In this document: positions 17,852 to 26,334 of the stretch, piece by piece | Layout of the letters: every line of letters begins with the position of its first letter | How positions within the stretch are numbered: the stretch's first letter is position 1 | From: Planctomycetota bacterium | GTDB lineage: Bacteria > Planctomycetota > UBA11346 | Length of the DNA: 59,958 nucleotides | NCBI GenBank assembly: GCA_028280785.1 | Contig: JANQLF010000303.1 | Coordinates: forward strand, 1-59,958 | Direction of reading: 5' to 3' | The notes under the pieces: generated by a model | Seen by the model: only the letters and a program-made list of their open reading frames with translations | The model's database searches: none | What the model was told of the DNA's origin: nothing | Position numbers and translations under genes: made by a program

Positions 17852-18679
17852 ATGCAGGTAATTCTTCCAATCGACCAATGTTACGATGGTGAAGTGATGT
17901 TGCACCGGGCCAATCAAATTCCCTTGGTCAATGCACAAACGCATCGCCATGCAGAATTGGAAATGAATTTGGTGCTGCGTGGTCAAGGGACCTATTTAGT
18001 CCAAGGTCGACGTTGCACGATTGGGATTCATTCATGCATGTGGTTATTTGATGATCAAGAGCACATGCTCATCGAACAAAGCGCTGACTTTGAAATGTGG
18101 ATAGCTTTATTTCGCCCGCATATTGTCGATACCCATAAACAATATTTTAATAATAACGTTTTAAACAGCACCAATCATGATGGTATTTTTCAGCGTTTAA
18201 TGGGTGGTGAGGATAGTCGCATTATTGAAGGGCTATGCGAACGTTTGCAGGATGACAGTGATGTGTATCGATTTAATCAAGGGTTGCATTGGTTATTAAT
18301 AGAAGCTTGGCAATTATTTCAAAACAGCGCATTGGTTACCGATTTGCCACATGTGCCAGAAAGTGTAGAGCAAGCCGTTCATTTATTACAACGTGACGAT
18401 TATGATTTACCAGAATTAGCACGGGCAGTCGGTGTAAGCGAATCGTGGTTAAGCCGTAGCATGCATAAACACTTAGGCATGACCTTTAGTGATTTTCGTA
18501 ATCGCCAGCGCATCGAACGCTTTTTTCAAATCTATGGCCGTGGTGCACGGAAAAATATGACCCACTGTGCGTTTGAAGCTGGGTTTAATAGCTATGCGCA
18601 GTTCTATAAAGTGTTCAAACATATTTGCGGTCGGACCCCGCGCCAAGTTGCGCGTGAAATGAAACAACGCTCAGAATAG
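17852..18679 (+). CDS. AraC-family transcriptional regulator
   Basis: A 275-residue protein with an N-terminal cupin sensor (HRHAELEMNLVLRGQGTYLVQGRR) and C-terminal double HTH (about 180-270; LPELARAVGVSESWLSRSMHKHLGM, CAFEAGFNSYAQFYKVFKHICGRTPRQ). ATG 17852 is preferred to TTG 17846. Its target is unclear; the ABC transporter gene downstream is one candidate. Confidence 0.82.
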   Translation: MQVILPIDQCYDGEVMLHRANQIPLVNAQTHRHAELEMNLVLRGQGTYLVQGRRCTIGIHSCMWLFDDQEHMLIEQSADFEMWIALFRPHIVDTHKQYFNNNVLNSTNHDGIFQRLMGGEDSRIIEGLCERLQDDSDVYRFNQGLHWLLIEAWQLFQNSALVTDLPHVPESVEQAVHLLQRDDYDLPELARAVGVSESWLSRSMHKHLGMTFSDFRNRQRIERFFQIYGRGARKNMTHCAFEAGFNSYAQFYKVFKHICGRTPRQVAREMKQRSE

Positions 18680-18711
18680 ACCTGTCATCAAACTGTCATA
18701 TTAGCGCTGAC

Positions 18712-18777
18712 ATATGAGAAAAATGCGTAACCAATACTCATATAAGAGGGTATTTATGAGGTATTTGGCGGTATAAT
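18712..18777 (+). promoter_or_regulatory. Candidate control region of the ABC transporter gene
   Basis: Inverted arms ATATGAG (18712-18718) and CTCATAT (18737-18743) are followed by a consensus -10 box TATAAT (18772-18777), about 48 bases before the transporter ATG. No good -35 box is visible, which fits an activator-dependent promoter. Confidence 0.35.
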
Positions 18778-18825
18778 GCCTTTTTCTGTTAAAAATCCGC
18801 TACGTTTTTCAATAAATAGAAGCCT

Positions 18826-20583
18826 ATGACTCAGACCTATTACGACCGTAAATACGACAGCAAAACCCCATTTCGCACCCTGCAAATGTTTCTCAATGTG
18901 ACCTGGCAACGCACCGTCGGAATCATGTTGCTCAATATCATTAAGGCAGCACCACTATGGGTGGCACCGCTGTATTTAGAATTTGTACTTGGTGCCGCAC
19001 GTGTACCTGAAGAATATCCACCCCATGCAATACTCTGGGCAAGTATTGCTTATGTTGTTATTATGTTGCAAAACGTCATTACCCATACCTGGTATGCGGT
19101 GATAACCAGTAAATTTATTCGCAGCATGGAGCGACGTTTACGTGATGCTTTAGTTCGGCGACTGCAACAATTATCGTTAGCATTTTATAGTAATTCAGAG
19201 TCGGGTCGATTGCAGGCTAAGATTTTACGTGATGTAGAAGATGTGTCGACGCTTGGCCGTATTTATTATGATTCGTTAATAGCATCTTTTATCGGTATTA
19301 CCTTTACCATTGTTATTTGTATCTGTAAAGATCCGTGGATGTTGTTGGCCTTTGCCATTCTGGTGCCAGCAGGTGTCTTTCTGCGCCGTTTATTTCGCAG
19401 CAAAATGCGCGCTTATAATAAAGCGTTTCGCATGGAAATGGAAACGATGGCTTCACAGACGGCAGAAATGGTTGACATGGTTCCAGTTACGCGTGCCCAT
19501 GGTGTCGAAGAGCACGAGTTAGGAAAAATGGACGAACGTTTGCAGGATGTCTATGACAAAGGTGTGCGTATTGATAAATTGAATGCGAAATTTCATGCAG
19601 GTGCATGGATAACCATGGAGATGGGTAAATTCGCTATTTTGGTTATCGGTTTATATTTTGCTCGAGGTGGTCATATAACACCTGAACGCATAGCGCTTTA
19701 TTATTCGCTTTACCAAATTATTTCGATGCAAATGGGTAACATTATGCGCATGATCCCACAATTAAGTCGGGGTATGGAAGGGATTCGTTCAATTGGCGAA
19801 GTCTTAGAATCGCCAGACATCGAATACAACAACGGTAAGGAAAGAGTAAATACCATTGTTGGTGATATCACCTTTGACAATGTGCATTTTTCATATGACG
19901 GAAAAGACATTGCTGCTATTCAAGGATTTAACTTGGATATTAAACGTGGTGAGTGTGTTGCCTTTGTTGGCGAATCAGGCGCAGGTAAATCAACCTTAAT
20001 GAATTTATGTATTGGTTTTTGGCGAACACAGCAGGGCCGCATAATGATTGATGGTAAAGATGTTAATGATTTAGATATGCGTAGTGTGCGTCGTCATGTG
20101 GCAGTAGTGCCACAGCATACGATTTTATTTTCAGCCAGTCTACGCGATAATATTTGCTACGGTCTCAGTGATGTGCCAGAAGAACAGGTATGGGCAGCAA
20201 TCGATAATGCAAATTTACGCAGCGTAGTTGCTGAAATGCCAGAAGGTCTGGATACGCGCATTGGTGAAAATGGTGTCAAATTATCAGGTGGTCAACGTCA
20301 ACGCGTAGCTATCGCTCGTGCTATGATACGCGATCCCAAATTAATAATTCTAGACGAAGCTACATCTGCACTCGATGTCATCAGTGAACGCGAAGTCCAA
20401 GAAGCAATCGAACGCTTAGTCGCGGGACGTACAACTTTCATCGTTGCTCATCGTCTTTCTACCATTCGCCACGCCAATCGCGTCGTCGTCATGAAAAACG
20501 GTAAGTGCATTGAGCTAGGTACCCAAGACGAGCTCATGGAGCGCGAAGGCGAATTTTACGAGTTACGCAGACTTCAAGCTTAG
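18826..20583 (+). CDS. ABC transporter, fused permease/ATPase (exporter type)
   Basis: A 585-residue half-transporter of the MsbA/MdlB type that works as a dimer in the inner membrane. Residues about 25-320 are the six-helix permease domain. The ATPase has Walker A GESGAGKST (about 382-390), signature LSGGQRQR (about 486-493), Walker B LIILDEATSALD (about 506-517) and the H-loop IVAHRLST. The substrate is not readable; lipids or peptides/drugs are usual. It stands after an AraC gene. Confidence 0.88.
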   Translation: MTQTYYDRKYDSKTPFRTLQMFLNVTWQRTVGIMLLNIIKAAPLWVAPLYLEFVLGAARVPEEYPPHAILWASIAYVVIMLQNVITHTWYAVITSKFIRSMERRLRDALVRRLQQLSLAFYSNSESGRLQAKILRDVEDVSTLGRIYYDSLIASFIGITFTIVICICKDPWMLLAFAILVPAGVFLRRLFRSKMRAYNKAFRMEMETMASQTAEMVDMVPVTRAHGVEEHELGKMDERLQDVYDKGVRIDKLNAKFHAGAWITMEMGKFAILVIGLYFARGGHITPERIALYYSLYQIISMQMGNIMRMIPQLSRGMEGIRSIGEVLESPDIEYNNGKERVNTIVGDITFDNVHFSYDGKDIAAIQGFNLDIKRGECVAFVGESGAGKSTLMNLCIGFWRTQQGRIMIDGKDVNDLDMRSVRRHVAVVPQHTILFSASLRDNICYGLSDVPEEQVWAAIDNANLRSVVAEMPEGLDTRIGENGVKLSGGQRQRVAIARAMIRDPKLIILDEATSALDVISEREVQEAIERLVAGRTTFIVAHRLSTIRHANRVVVMKNGKCIELGTQDELMEREGEFYELRRLQA

Positions 20584-20590
20584 GGTTTTT

Positions 20591-20666
20591 CAACCACCGA
20601 TGGACTCAGATTGTCTCTGATCAATGATAAAATATCTGAGCACATGTTTTGTTCATCTGTGGTTGG
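20591..20666. repeat. Palindromic repeat family A, copy 2
   Basis: The left arm CAACCACCGATGGACTCAGA faces the right arm GTTCATCTGTGGTTG; an inner stem CTCAGAT / ATCTGAG is also present. It separates the ABC transporter and symporter genes and resembles the copies at 11046 and 25604. Confidence 0.7.
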
Positions 20667-20724
20667 AATTGTAGTTCGAAACTAAATAATTGCACTTCAA
20701 GCACAGATGATTTAATAAGCCCCA

Positions 20725-22353
20725 ATGAACTGGCTCGATTGGACGATTGTCGTGGTGTACCTGAGCGGGCTGATGGTGATGAGCTATCTGCTGGGGCGCA
20801 GGCAAAAAGACAGCAAAGATTATTATTTGGCTGGCAACGATATGGGTCCGTTGCCGATTGCCTTGTCGACTGCAGCAACGCAGTGTTCGACGAATAGTTT
20901 GCTCGGTGCGCCAGCCTTTGTGGCGTTAGGTGCTGGTCTTATGTGGTTGCAGTACGAAATGGCGGTGCCCTTAGCCATGATCGTATGTATTTTATTAATC
21001 TACCCTATTTTTCGTAAACGTAATCTAACGAGTGTTTATGAATATTTAGAACAACGCTATGATGAAAATGCTCGATTTGCTGTCGCATTGTTATTTATGT
21101 TTTTTAGAGCAATTAGTACGGGTGTCACATTATACGGCGTAAGTTTGGCTCTAATGTTTGCCATAGGTGTACCCTTTTATGTAGCCGTCATCTGCATTGG
21201 CATCGCTACTGTTGCCTATGATGCGATGGGTGGACTAAAAGCAGTTATTTGGTCTGATGTTATTCAATTTGTACTCTTAGTCTTAGCAGTCATTGTGGCT
21301 ATTATATTGTGCTTAATAGAGCTGGATGGGTGGTCCAATGTGTGGGCTATTTTTCCTCAAGATAAATCACAAGCTTTGTTTTTTGGAGATAGTGAGCGAC
21401 CAGAGTTAGCCAAGTATGAATTTTGGACCATGCTTATTGGTGGTTTCTTTATTTATCTTTCGTATTATGGCTGTGATCAAACACAGGCACAGCGTGAGTT
21501 ATCATCGCGTTCTGTTCCTGATACACAAAAGGCCCTTTTTTACGATGGCCTAATTCGATTTCCCTTAGTGTTGTTGTATTGTTTCCTGGGCGTTTGTATT
21601 GGTGCCTACATGGTGCTGCATCCAGAAATTATTGACATGCTTTATATTGATACCAAGACCGGGCTACTTGATCCAACAGTAGAGCGCCAAGATAATCTTG
21701 CTGTTCCGACCATTGTTTTCGAATTGTTTCCTCATGGGGCTATTGGTTTGGTCGTGGTTGGTTTGTTTGCCGCCGCTATGTCATCGTTAGATTCAACCAT
21801 CAATTCACTTAGTGCGGTAACCACCACCGATGTCTTGCCGCGTATTAAAAAGAAAAAGATTCTTAAGAGAGAGCAGCTTTTCTATTCGCGCATAGCAACA
21901 GTTGTTTGGGGCATTGTTATAGTAGCGAGTTCATTTCTATTTATGTACACGGGAACCAATATCATTGAGATGATTAATAAGGTAGGGTCGCTTTATAATG
22001 GGCCTTTACTAGCAGTGTTTTTGATGGGTATGTTAACAACACGAGTAAGCAGTAAGGCTATGTTAATAGGATTCATATTAGGGATTTTGCTTAACCTGAT
22101 ATTTTTCTTTGAACTCATACCGTTTTTAGTGAATTACTTTTTTGAATGGGAAGTACAACCGATCGTTTTCTGGTGGTGGAATTTAATAGGGTTTGCAAAC
22201 AGCTGTGTTATCGCCTTATTTGCGAGTCGTTATTATCCACGCTATGTAAATACCTACCAAGAGTATGAGCCGCTTTCGCCAAACAGCATTTTTTATGCTG
22301 TCTGCTTAGCGGCGTACTTCTTGTTTATTTTAGTTGTACTCTTTCTTATTTAG
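20725..22353 (+). CDS. Sodium:solute symporter (SSS family)
   Basis: A 542-residue inner-membrane transporter with about 13 hydrophobic segments. The N-terminal DWTIVVVYLSGLMVMSYLLG, the motif SKDYYLAGNDMGPLPIALST and the later GLFAAAMSSLDSTINSLSAV are signatures of SSS transporters such as SglT/PutP. It most likely imports a sugar or organic acid with Na+. Its 3' end overlaps the convergent small gene by eight bases. Confidence 0.88.
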   Translation: MNWLDWTIVVVYLSGLMVMSYLLGRRQKDSKDYYLAGNDMGPLPIALSTAATQCSTNSLLGAPAFVALGAGLMWLQYEMAVPLAMIVCILLIYPIFRKRNLTSVYEYLEQRYDENARFAVALLFMFFRAISTGVTLYGVSLALMFAIGVPFYVAVICIGIATVAYDAMGGLKAVIWSDVIQFVLLVLAVIVAIILCLIELDGWSNVWAIFPQDKSQALFFGDSERPELAKYEFWTMLIGGFFIYLSYYGCDQTQAQRELSSRSVPDTQKALFYDGLIRFPLVLLYCFLGVCIGAYMVLHPEIIDMLYIDTKTGLLDPTVERQDNLAVPTIVFELFPHGAIGLVVVGLFAAAMSSLDSTINSLSAVTTTDVLPRIKKKKILKREQLFYSRIATVVWGIVIVASSFLFMYTGTNIIEMINKVGSLYNGPLLAVFLMGMLTTRVSSKAMLIGFILGILLNLIFFFELIPFLVNYFFEWEVQPIVFWWWNLIGFANSCVIALFASRYYPRYVNTYQEYEPLSPNSIFYAVCLAAYFLFILVVLFLI

Positions 22354-22630
22354 CATTTTTAGGACGGTAAGCGCGCATTAAGTTTTCAGCTTCAAGGCGA
22401 TCCTTATGGGCCTGTACGCGTTTCTTGTCGTTAACCATGCTGATGAGCATTAACACAATGGCAGTAGGTACTGCTGCAACAAGCGAGGTGAAAAAGATAA
22501 ATCCTAAATAGCCACTCGCTAAATAGAAAGCGATGTAGATGAAAACTGATAACCATTTTCCGGTTCCTACATCAGCGCCATAGCCCCAAAAGACTCGGGT
22601 TAAAACTATAGCTATTAACAAATCGAACAT
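22346..22630 (-). CDS. Small membrane protein, function unknown
   Basis: A 94-residue protein beginning MFDLLIAIVLTRVFWG. ATG 22630 was chosen because AAGGAGG lies just upstream, rather than the frame start at 22672. Two or three hydrophobic segments (about 1-15, 25-45, 45-68) are followed by a charged tail (DKKRVQAHKDRLEAENLMRAY). I recognise no family. It is divergent from the HAD gene. Confidence 0.6.
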   Translation of the reverse strand: MFDLLIAIVLTRVFWGYGADVGTGKWLSVFIYIAFYLASGYLGFIFFTSLVAAVPTAIVLMLISMVNDKKRVQAHKDRLEAENLMRAYRPKNAK

Positions 22631-22787
22631 TCGTTCCTCCTTCTTGAGCTCAATTCTAGCAGCGTGCTGCATCAGCGATGCGCCACTTGTAACACTTTGT
22701 GTTCACCAATGCGTTAGTAGCGGTCACATCGACTAGTTGTGAAGGAATCGCTTGTGTTTAGACTGTGAGGTCAGACGAGGACAGTGT

Positions 22788-23255
22788 ATGGAATGGAAAA
22801 TACCTGGTTTTGGTAACATTGAGATAACCGCGATCGTTAGTGATTATAACGGGACTTTGGCGGTGAATGGCAAATTGATCCCCGGTATTGCAGATCAAAT
22901 AATTGCTCTTTCAAAACGCTACACTGTTCATGTATTAACCGGTGACACCTATGGCATTGCCGCTGAACAATTAGACGGCTTACCATGCGAACTACACATT
23001 TTACCGAAAGAAGACCAGGCAGTTGCTAAGAAACGCTTTGTCGAAGAACTCGGAAGCCAACACTGTATTGCTGTTGGCAATGGCCGTAATGACGGTTTGA
23101 TGTTGAAAGCGGCTGAGATTGGTATTGGTGTCATCCAACAAGAAGGTGCCGCTGTAGATGCGTTAATGCATGCGGACTTAGTCGTAAATAATATTAATGA
23201 CGCCTTCTCCATTATTAAAGACGAAAAGCGTCTCATCGCCACGCTTCGTTCTTAA
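22788..23255 (+). CDS. Soluble HAD-superfamily protein (soluble P-type-ATPase-like)
   Basis: A 155-residue minimal HAD fold. ATG 22788 is chosen because GAGGA is six bases upstream. Motif I is SDYNGTLA with nucleophile Asp19 and Asn where typical phosphatases have the second Asp; motif II is LTGDT; motif III Lys is in LPKEDQ; motif IV is VGNGRNDGLML. This pattern matches the COG4087 soluble P-type ATPase-like group, whose role is unknown. It lies 13 bases upstream of a two-helix membrane protein gene. Confidence 0.78.
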   Translation: MEWKIPGFGNIEITAIVSDYNGTLAVNGKLIPGIADQIIALSKRYTVHVLTGDTYGIAAEQLDGLPCELHILPKEDQAVAKKRFVEELGSQHCIAVGNGRNDGLMLKAAEIGIGVIQQEGAAVDALMHADLVVNNINDAFSIIKDEKRLIATLRS

Positions 23256-23268
23256 CGCTGTCTCTCCT

Positions 23269-23691
23269 ATGAATGAAGAAAACCTATTCAGTCCACCGGA
23301 TCATGATGAACCGCGGCCATTGCGGAGTCAGAATAAAAGCGAAGAGGACGACGCTGACACCTGGCAAATAGTCGAACCACTTTATCGCGCTGCTGGTTGG
23401 TTGCGCATTATCGGTATTTTGTTTTTGATATTTTCACTCTTTGGCATTGTCGAGTCTATTCAAAATACCAATGTGATTGCTTTAATTATTGTTGCCTTTC
23501 CGTTGTGGGCAGGCTTTTCACTCATCCACGGTAGCAAGCAGATTCAAGAAGCCTATCGACTCGGTAAACGTCGCGTTTTCCGTGACGCCGCCGATAAAGT
23601 ACGCAAAAGCGCCATCATTTCCGCCTGGATCATGGTTGCCTACATTGTGCTTCTCGCCCTGTTAATGTACGCATTTCCTGGAGTATTCTAA
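23269..23691 (+). CDS. Two-helix membrane protein, function unknown
   Basis: A 140-residue protein. ATG 23269 is preferred over upstream starts inside the HAD gene. An acidic N-terminus (about 1-35) is followed by two hydrophobic segments (about 45-85), an amphipathic charged stretch (QEAYRLGKRRVFRDAADKVRKS) and a last segment near the C-terminus. The pattern is like DUF5362-type proteins, but this is not certain. Probably co-transcribed with the HAD gene. Confidence 0.6.
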   Translation: MNEENLFSPPDHDEPRPLRSQNKSEEDDADTWQIVEPLYRAAGWLRIIGILFLIFSLFGIVESIQNTNVIALIIVAFPLWAGFSLIHGSKQIQEAYRLGKRRVFRDAADKVRKSAIISAWIMVAYIVLLALLMYAFPGVF

Positions 23692-23694
23692 ATT

Positions 23695-23831
23695 CATTTT
23701 GTTTCGGGGACGTTGTCCCCGGTCCCCTCGCGACGGTTGTACGGTCAAGCCGCATCGAGATCGCTTGCTATTTTACTTCGTAAAATTATTTGCATGTAGC
23801 AAATATCGCAGACTCGGTCGTCGCCTGAAAG
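23695..23831 (-). repeat. Dispersed palindromic repeat family B, copy 1
   Basis: Read on the minus strand it runs CTTTCAGGCGACGACCGAG ... hairpin ATTTGC/GCAAAT ... hairpin ATTTTAC/GTAAAAT ... GAGGGGACCGGGGACAACG and ends CCCCGAAAC. The same order of parts appears at 58962-59085 and 59625-59739. It fills the junction between convergent genes. Confidence 0.75.
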
Positions 23832-23847
23832 TACTAAGGGAGATGGA

Positions 23848-24720
23848 TTAAATTTGTTGCATTCTATATGTCCTCGGACTGACACCGTGGATTTTTTTGA
23901 ATATGCGTGAGAAATAATAGGGATCTTCAAAGCCCATGTCTTCGGCGATGTCTTTAATTGGTAATTGGACGCTGAGCAATAAATCGGCTGCAACTTGTAA
24001 ACGTTGGCGCATAAAATAATCACCCGGTGATAAGCCACTGTTGCGTTTGCATAAGCGATTTAATTGGGCGATGGAACAATCGACGGCATCAGCCATTTCT
24101 TGGAGACTGAGATGTTGAAATAAATGCTGTCCGATAAATTCGCTAAATTGTTGCCAGCGACCGTGACCACTGTGCCGGGCGTTGCTGGCTATTTTTATTT
24201 CTTGTAATGCCAAGCGCGCATTACTTGATGCCATAATAAATTGGTCGAGACCAAGGCCCTGTTGTAAATGATTAAAGGTTTTGTACATCGCATCGGCTAT
24301 GGCTTGCGTTTTTAAATCGCGAATCACATAATTGTTTTCAGTAAAACCGAGCCATTGATACCAATAATCCATTTCGTGACCACGACTGTGAAACCATCGA
24401 ATAGTCCACGGATTGCGATTAATCGAACCATAGCGATGTTTCAATAAAGGTGGACAGCACAGCACGTCGCCAGGTGCGATCTCTTGGTATTGCTCATTCC
24501 ATTCCAGGTAGCCATAGCCATCGATACAGACAATAAAAACATATTCATCATCCAGGACGCGCCAGGGGATTGAGTGCCAGGTGGCGTTGCGAAAGTAGCC
24601 GGCACTCGATACCATCAGACCACTTAACATACTATTTTTAATATAGTTACGCTTTATATCGGAGCTTGAAACAACGCCGGATGCACCTGGTTGATAGAAT
24701 TCTGTTGGGTTCTGGTTCAT
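23848..24720 (-). CDS. AraC-family transcriptional regulator
   Basis: A 290-residue protein. The N-terminal half is a cupin sensor (RVLDDEYVFIVCIDGYGYLEW, IAPGDVLCCPPLLKHRYG) and the C-terminal half a double HTH (LQEMADAVDCSIAQLNRLCKR, PIKDIAEDMGFEDPYYFSRIFKKIHGVSPRTYR). It is divergent from the third PhyH gene across about 97 bases, a repeat of the AraC-PhyH arrangement at 5.5 kb. Confidence 0.88.
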   Translation of the reverse strand: MNQNPTEFYQPGASGVVSSSDIKRNYIKNSMLSGLMVSSAGYFRNATWHSIPWRVLDDEYVFIVCIDGYGYLEWNEQYQEIAPGDVLCCPPLLKHRYGSINRNPWTIRWFHSRGHEMDYWYQWLGFTENNYVIRDLKTQAIADAMYKTFNHLQQGLGLDQFIMASSNARLALQEIKIASNARHSGHGRWQQFSEFIGQHLFQHLSLQEMADAVDCSIAQLNRLCKRNSGLSPGDYFMRQRLQVAADLLLSVQLPIKDIAEDMGFEDPYYFSRIFKKIHGVSPRTYRMQQI

Positions 24721-24723
24721 CTT

Positions 24724-24792
24724 ATGAAATGATAAAATAATCCATCTTTGTTGTAAAGATCTATTTCATGCCATATGCCCTGTGCTTATAAT
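24724..24792 (+). promoter_or_regulatory. Candidate promoter of PhyH copy 3
   Basis: A consensus -10 box TATAAT (24787-24792) lies 25 bases before the PhyH ATG. Inverted arms ATGAAAT (24724-24730) and ATTTCAT (24763-24769) flank and cover the expected -35 zone, where no good -35 box is seen. This suits activation by the divergent AraC protein. Confidence 0.4.
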
Positions 24793-24817
24793 GTCGGGCC
24801 AATCCAGGAGAAGGATG

Positions 24818-25597
24818 ATGGCTCAATCGCTAAACGCAGAACAACTTGCAGCATTTAATCGAGACGGCTATGTCGTCGTACGTGGTTTTTATAATAGCGA
24901 AGAAATGAAATTAATTCGAGCAAAAGCAGACTTAGATCAACACTATCGTGACATGGCGCATGGCGGTGAAGATTTAGAAGGGAATGCTACTCAATTAAGT
25001 TTATGGGATTATCCGAAGGATGATATTTACGGAATGATTTCACGAGGTCGTCGTTTGGTGCAATCAATGACTGATATATTAGGCGAAGAAGTTTATCACT
25101 GGCATTCAAAAATGGCGATGAAAGACCCCGGTAAAGGTGCGTGGGAGTGGCATCAGGATTATGGTTATTGGTATAACCAATGTTTATTTCCACATCTGTG
25201 TTCGTGCTATATTGCCGTTGATCCAGCTACTAAAGAAAACGGTTGCTTACAGGTTTTAAAAGGCTCACATGAAATGGGTCGCATCGATCACGGTAGTGCA
25301 GGAACACAAGTTGGTTGTGAACCACAACGCTTAGAAGAATGTGTTAATCGTTTTGAATTAGTTTATGTTGAATTAGATCCAGGCGACGCTGTGTTTTTCC
25401 ACTGTAATATGTTTCACCGTAGCGATGCCAACCAAAGCGATAAACCACGCTGGGGCTTAATTTGTTGTTACAACACCAAATCAAATCGCCCCGTTCGCCC
25501 AGGCCACCCCGACTATAATAAATTAGACATTGTCGAAGATGAAAAATTAATCGAAGTCGGCCGAAAAGAGGTAGAGCAGTTAAAAGCTTTGGCGTAA
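24818..25597 (+). CDS. Phytanoyl-CoA dioxygenase (PhyH) family protein, copy 3
   Basis: A 259-residue Fe(II)/2-oxoglutarate oxygenase. ATG 24818 has AGGAG seven bases upstream. Iron ligands: WHQDYGYWY (His112, Asp114) and a distal His in HCNMFHRSDANQ (His200); the family signature DPATKENGCLQVLKGSH is shared with copy 1. The substrate is unknown. It is divergent from its own AraC regulator and ends at a family A repeat. Confidence 0.86.
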   Translation: MAQSLNAEQLAAFNRDGYVVVRGFYNSEEMKLIRAKADLDQHYRDMAHGGEDLEGNATQLSLWDYPKDDIYGMISRGRRLVQSMTDILGEEVYHWHSKMAMKDPGKGAWEWHQDYGYWYNQCLFPHLCSCYIAVDPATKENGCLQVLKGSHEMGRIDHGSAGTQVGCEPQRLEECVNRFELVYVELDPGDAVFFHCNMFHRSDANQSDKPRWGLICCYNTKSNRPVRPGHPDYNKLDIVEDEKLIEVGRKEVEQLKALA

Positions 25598-25603
25598 CAA
25601 TTC

Positions 25604-25667
25604 CACCACAGATGGACAATAATACTCACAGATAATATTTAAGATTATAAAATTTATCTGTGATTGA
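25604..25667. repeat. Palindromic repeat family A, copy 3
   Basis: The left arm CACCACAGATGGACA and an inner perfect stem CACAGATAA (25627-25635) / TTATCTGTG (25654-25662) relate it to the copies at 11046 and 20591. It fills the gap between the convergent PhyH and YqgE genes. Confidence 0.65.
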
Positions 25668-25671
25668 AATT

Positions 25672-26202
25672 TTAATTGAACGACGGATCCGGTAATTCTT
25701 CACCGGCTGAGATGAGTGTTTGCCATAAATCATCTGGTGGGTTGGCGTCTAGTAAAATATCCTGCAAGCCGGAACGGACTAACCACGAGCCTTCGGCTAT
25801 TTCCATTTCTAATTGTTCTGGTCCCCAGCCGGCGTGGCCAAGAAATAAACGCGGGCCAAGGCGGCCCTTGGTATCTTGAAATGCATCAGCCAGCGCATGC
25901 GGTTCGCCGCCAACTGAGAGACCCATGCCGAGTGAGAGTGCTTCGGGGATATCGTCCATGCGATGAATCAGCAGGCCCTTATTGCGATCTACGGGTCCAC
26001 CTTCGGCGCAGACTTGTGCTTCCTCGAGGTCGTCAGGGCATTCTTCCCAGATTTCAGCGAGATTAACCGGAACGGGTCGATTGATGATCAAACCAAGGGT
26101 TCCAGTTGCACTATGCTCAAGCAGGTAAACCACTGTGCGCATGAAACTTGGGTCCTGCAGCGTTGGCATCGCAATTAAAAATGAACCGGGTTCTGGCTTC
26201 AT
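25672..26202 (-). CDS. YqgE/AlgH family protein
   Basis: A 176-residue member of the DUF179 family. GSFLIAMPTLQDPSFMRTVVYLLEHSATGTLGLIINRP is the family's characteristic N-terminus, and FLGHAGWGPEQLEMEIAEGSWLV its C-terminal signature. The molecular role is not known in any organism to my knowledge. It is a widely conserved single-domain cytoplasmic protein. Divergent from the ExbD gene. Confidence 0.92.
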   Translation of the reverse strand: MKPEPGSFLIAMPTLQDPSFMRTVVYLLEHSATGTLGLIINRPVPVNLAEIWEECPDDLEEAQVCAEGGPVDRNKGLLIHRMDDIPEALSLGMGLSVGGEPHALADAFQDTKGRLGPRLFLGHAGWGPEQLEMEIAEGSWLVRSGLQDILLDANPPDDLWQTLISAGEELPDPSFN

Positions 26203-26334
26203 GGTCCTCCATCCTATTTAGACGGGTTCTAAGCCAAGCAGATCCCATTGGCCTAGCAGTGAGTGTCTCTCAATCTTCACATTCATATTGAACGTTTATG
26301 AAACTGAAGCGTTAGCCATTACACGGAGACGGCT

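Noticed and set aside
18680-18825. Riboswitch or ncRNA in front of the ABC transporter
   Set aside because: Only a short inverted repeat and a -10 box were seen; no known riboswitch pattern.
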